A stretch of 40,321 bases of DNA from Rhodospirillales bacterium (lineage in GTDB: Bacteria; Pseudomonadota; Alphaproteobacteria; Acetobacterales; Acetobacteraceae), in the NCBI GenBank assembly GCA_947447625.1, contig CANFKS010000027.1, forward strand, positions 1-40,321. The letters are read 5' to 3'. The translations under genes were made by a program, and so were the position numbers. Under the pieces are notes generated by a model. The model did not search any database, was not told where the DNA came from, and was given only the letters and a program-made list of their open reading frames with translations. Of this stretch, positions 40,214 through 40,321 are shown piece by piece (the stretch's first letter is position 1; each line of letters opens with the position of its first letter).

Positions 40214-40321
40214 AACATCGAAATGGTCATGCCCCGCACGACAGCCCGAACTCCCGGACCGGCCGCGCCGCCGACGGACATTTACCGCGGCCGACAAGCT
40301 CCGGATCCTGGCCGAAGTCGA
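40167..40321 (+). CDS. Partial insertion-sequence transposase (IS3-like OrfA N-terminus)
   Basis: The frame from about 40107 is open to the window end. The last residues, RRRTFTAADKLRILAEVD, match the start of the helix-turn-helix of IS3-type OrfA proteins (RRRF-x-AEYKLRIL-x-E-A-D). The start is unclear; ATG 40167 is in frame. The rest lies outside the window, so the family is tentative. Confidence 0.5.
   Translation, partial: MRHRPPGSLPLRATGKTSKWSCPARQPELPDRPRRRRTFTAADKLRILAEV

Overview
The window is high-GC alphaproteobacterial chromosome, most likely Rhodospirillales and probably Acetobacteraceae (inference; no genus is claimed). The pointers are a gcrA cell-cycle regulator gene, the gene neighbourhood that flanks the replication origin in Caulobacter and Rickettsia (maf and the PPSR/RP001-type gene on one side, hemE on the other, rho close by), and an alphaproteobacterial aa3-type cytochrome oxidase cluster.

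Layout. 1-6.3 kb: a membrane protein cut by the window edge, a FrnE-like DsbA oxidoreductase, a GrdB-like reductase coupled to a CaiB/BaiF CoA-transferase, a BenE-type transporter with a possible 17-codon leader ORF, and an SDR. 6.4-8.8 kb: yicC, gmk and an AEC transporter with 4-nt overlaps. 8.85-11 kb: an unknown gene, maf and PPSR on the minus strand. 10,961-11,337: a gene-free segment with DnaA-box-like nonamers and an AT-rich stretch, the best candidate for oriC. 11.3-14.6 kb: heme operon hemE-hemH-HAD phosphatase-hemJ. 14.6-19.6 kb: a membrane diguanylate cyclase (minus), rho and ahcY, with clear terminators and promoters. 19.7-26.3 kb: a periplasmic copper chaperone, a class III aminotransferase, tRNA-Ala(GGC), an acyl-CoA-synthetase-like fragment, succinyl-CoA:3-ketoacid CoA-transferase subunits, tatA, an MtnC-like HAD protein and an acetamidase/formamidase. 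26.4-27.9 kb: gcrA with DnaA-box-like sites in its promoter, then a PmtA-like methyltransferase. 28-34.3 kb: the coxBA-ctaB-small ORF-ctaG-coxC-DUF983-SURF1 terminal oxidase cluster, overlapping an M32 carboxypeptidase. 36-39.7 kb: a NitT/TauT-type ABC transporter and a NUDIX hydrolase. 39.7-40.3 kb: a mostly gene-free stretch leading into a probable insertion-sequence ORF cut by the window end.

Two themes tie the window together. First, chromosome replication and cell cycle: a candidate oriC, gcrA under probable DnaA control, and a family of intergenic hairpin repeats that keep GANTC (CcrM-type) sites. Second, respiration: heme synthesis feeds ctaB and the aa3 oxidase, with assembly factors and a copper chaperone also present. 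The repeats are ~105-bp composite modules (a GC-rich hairpin followed by a second hairpin) that sit directly at stop codons and show compensatory base changes. By eye the plus strand is C-rich up to about 4.3 kb and G-rich from about 6.4 to 35.8 kb whichever strand is coding, a skew switch near but about 5 kb left of the candidate origin.
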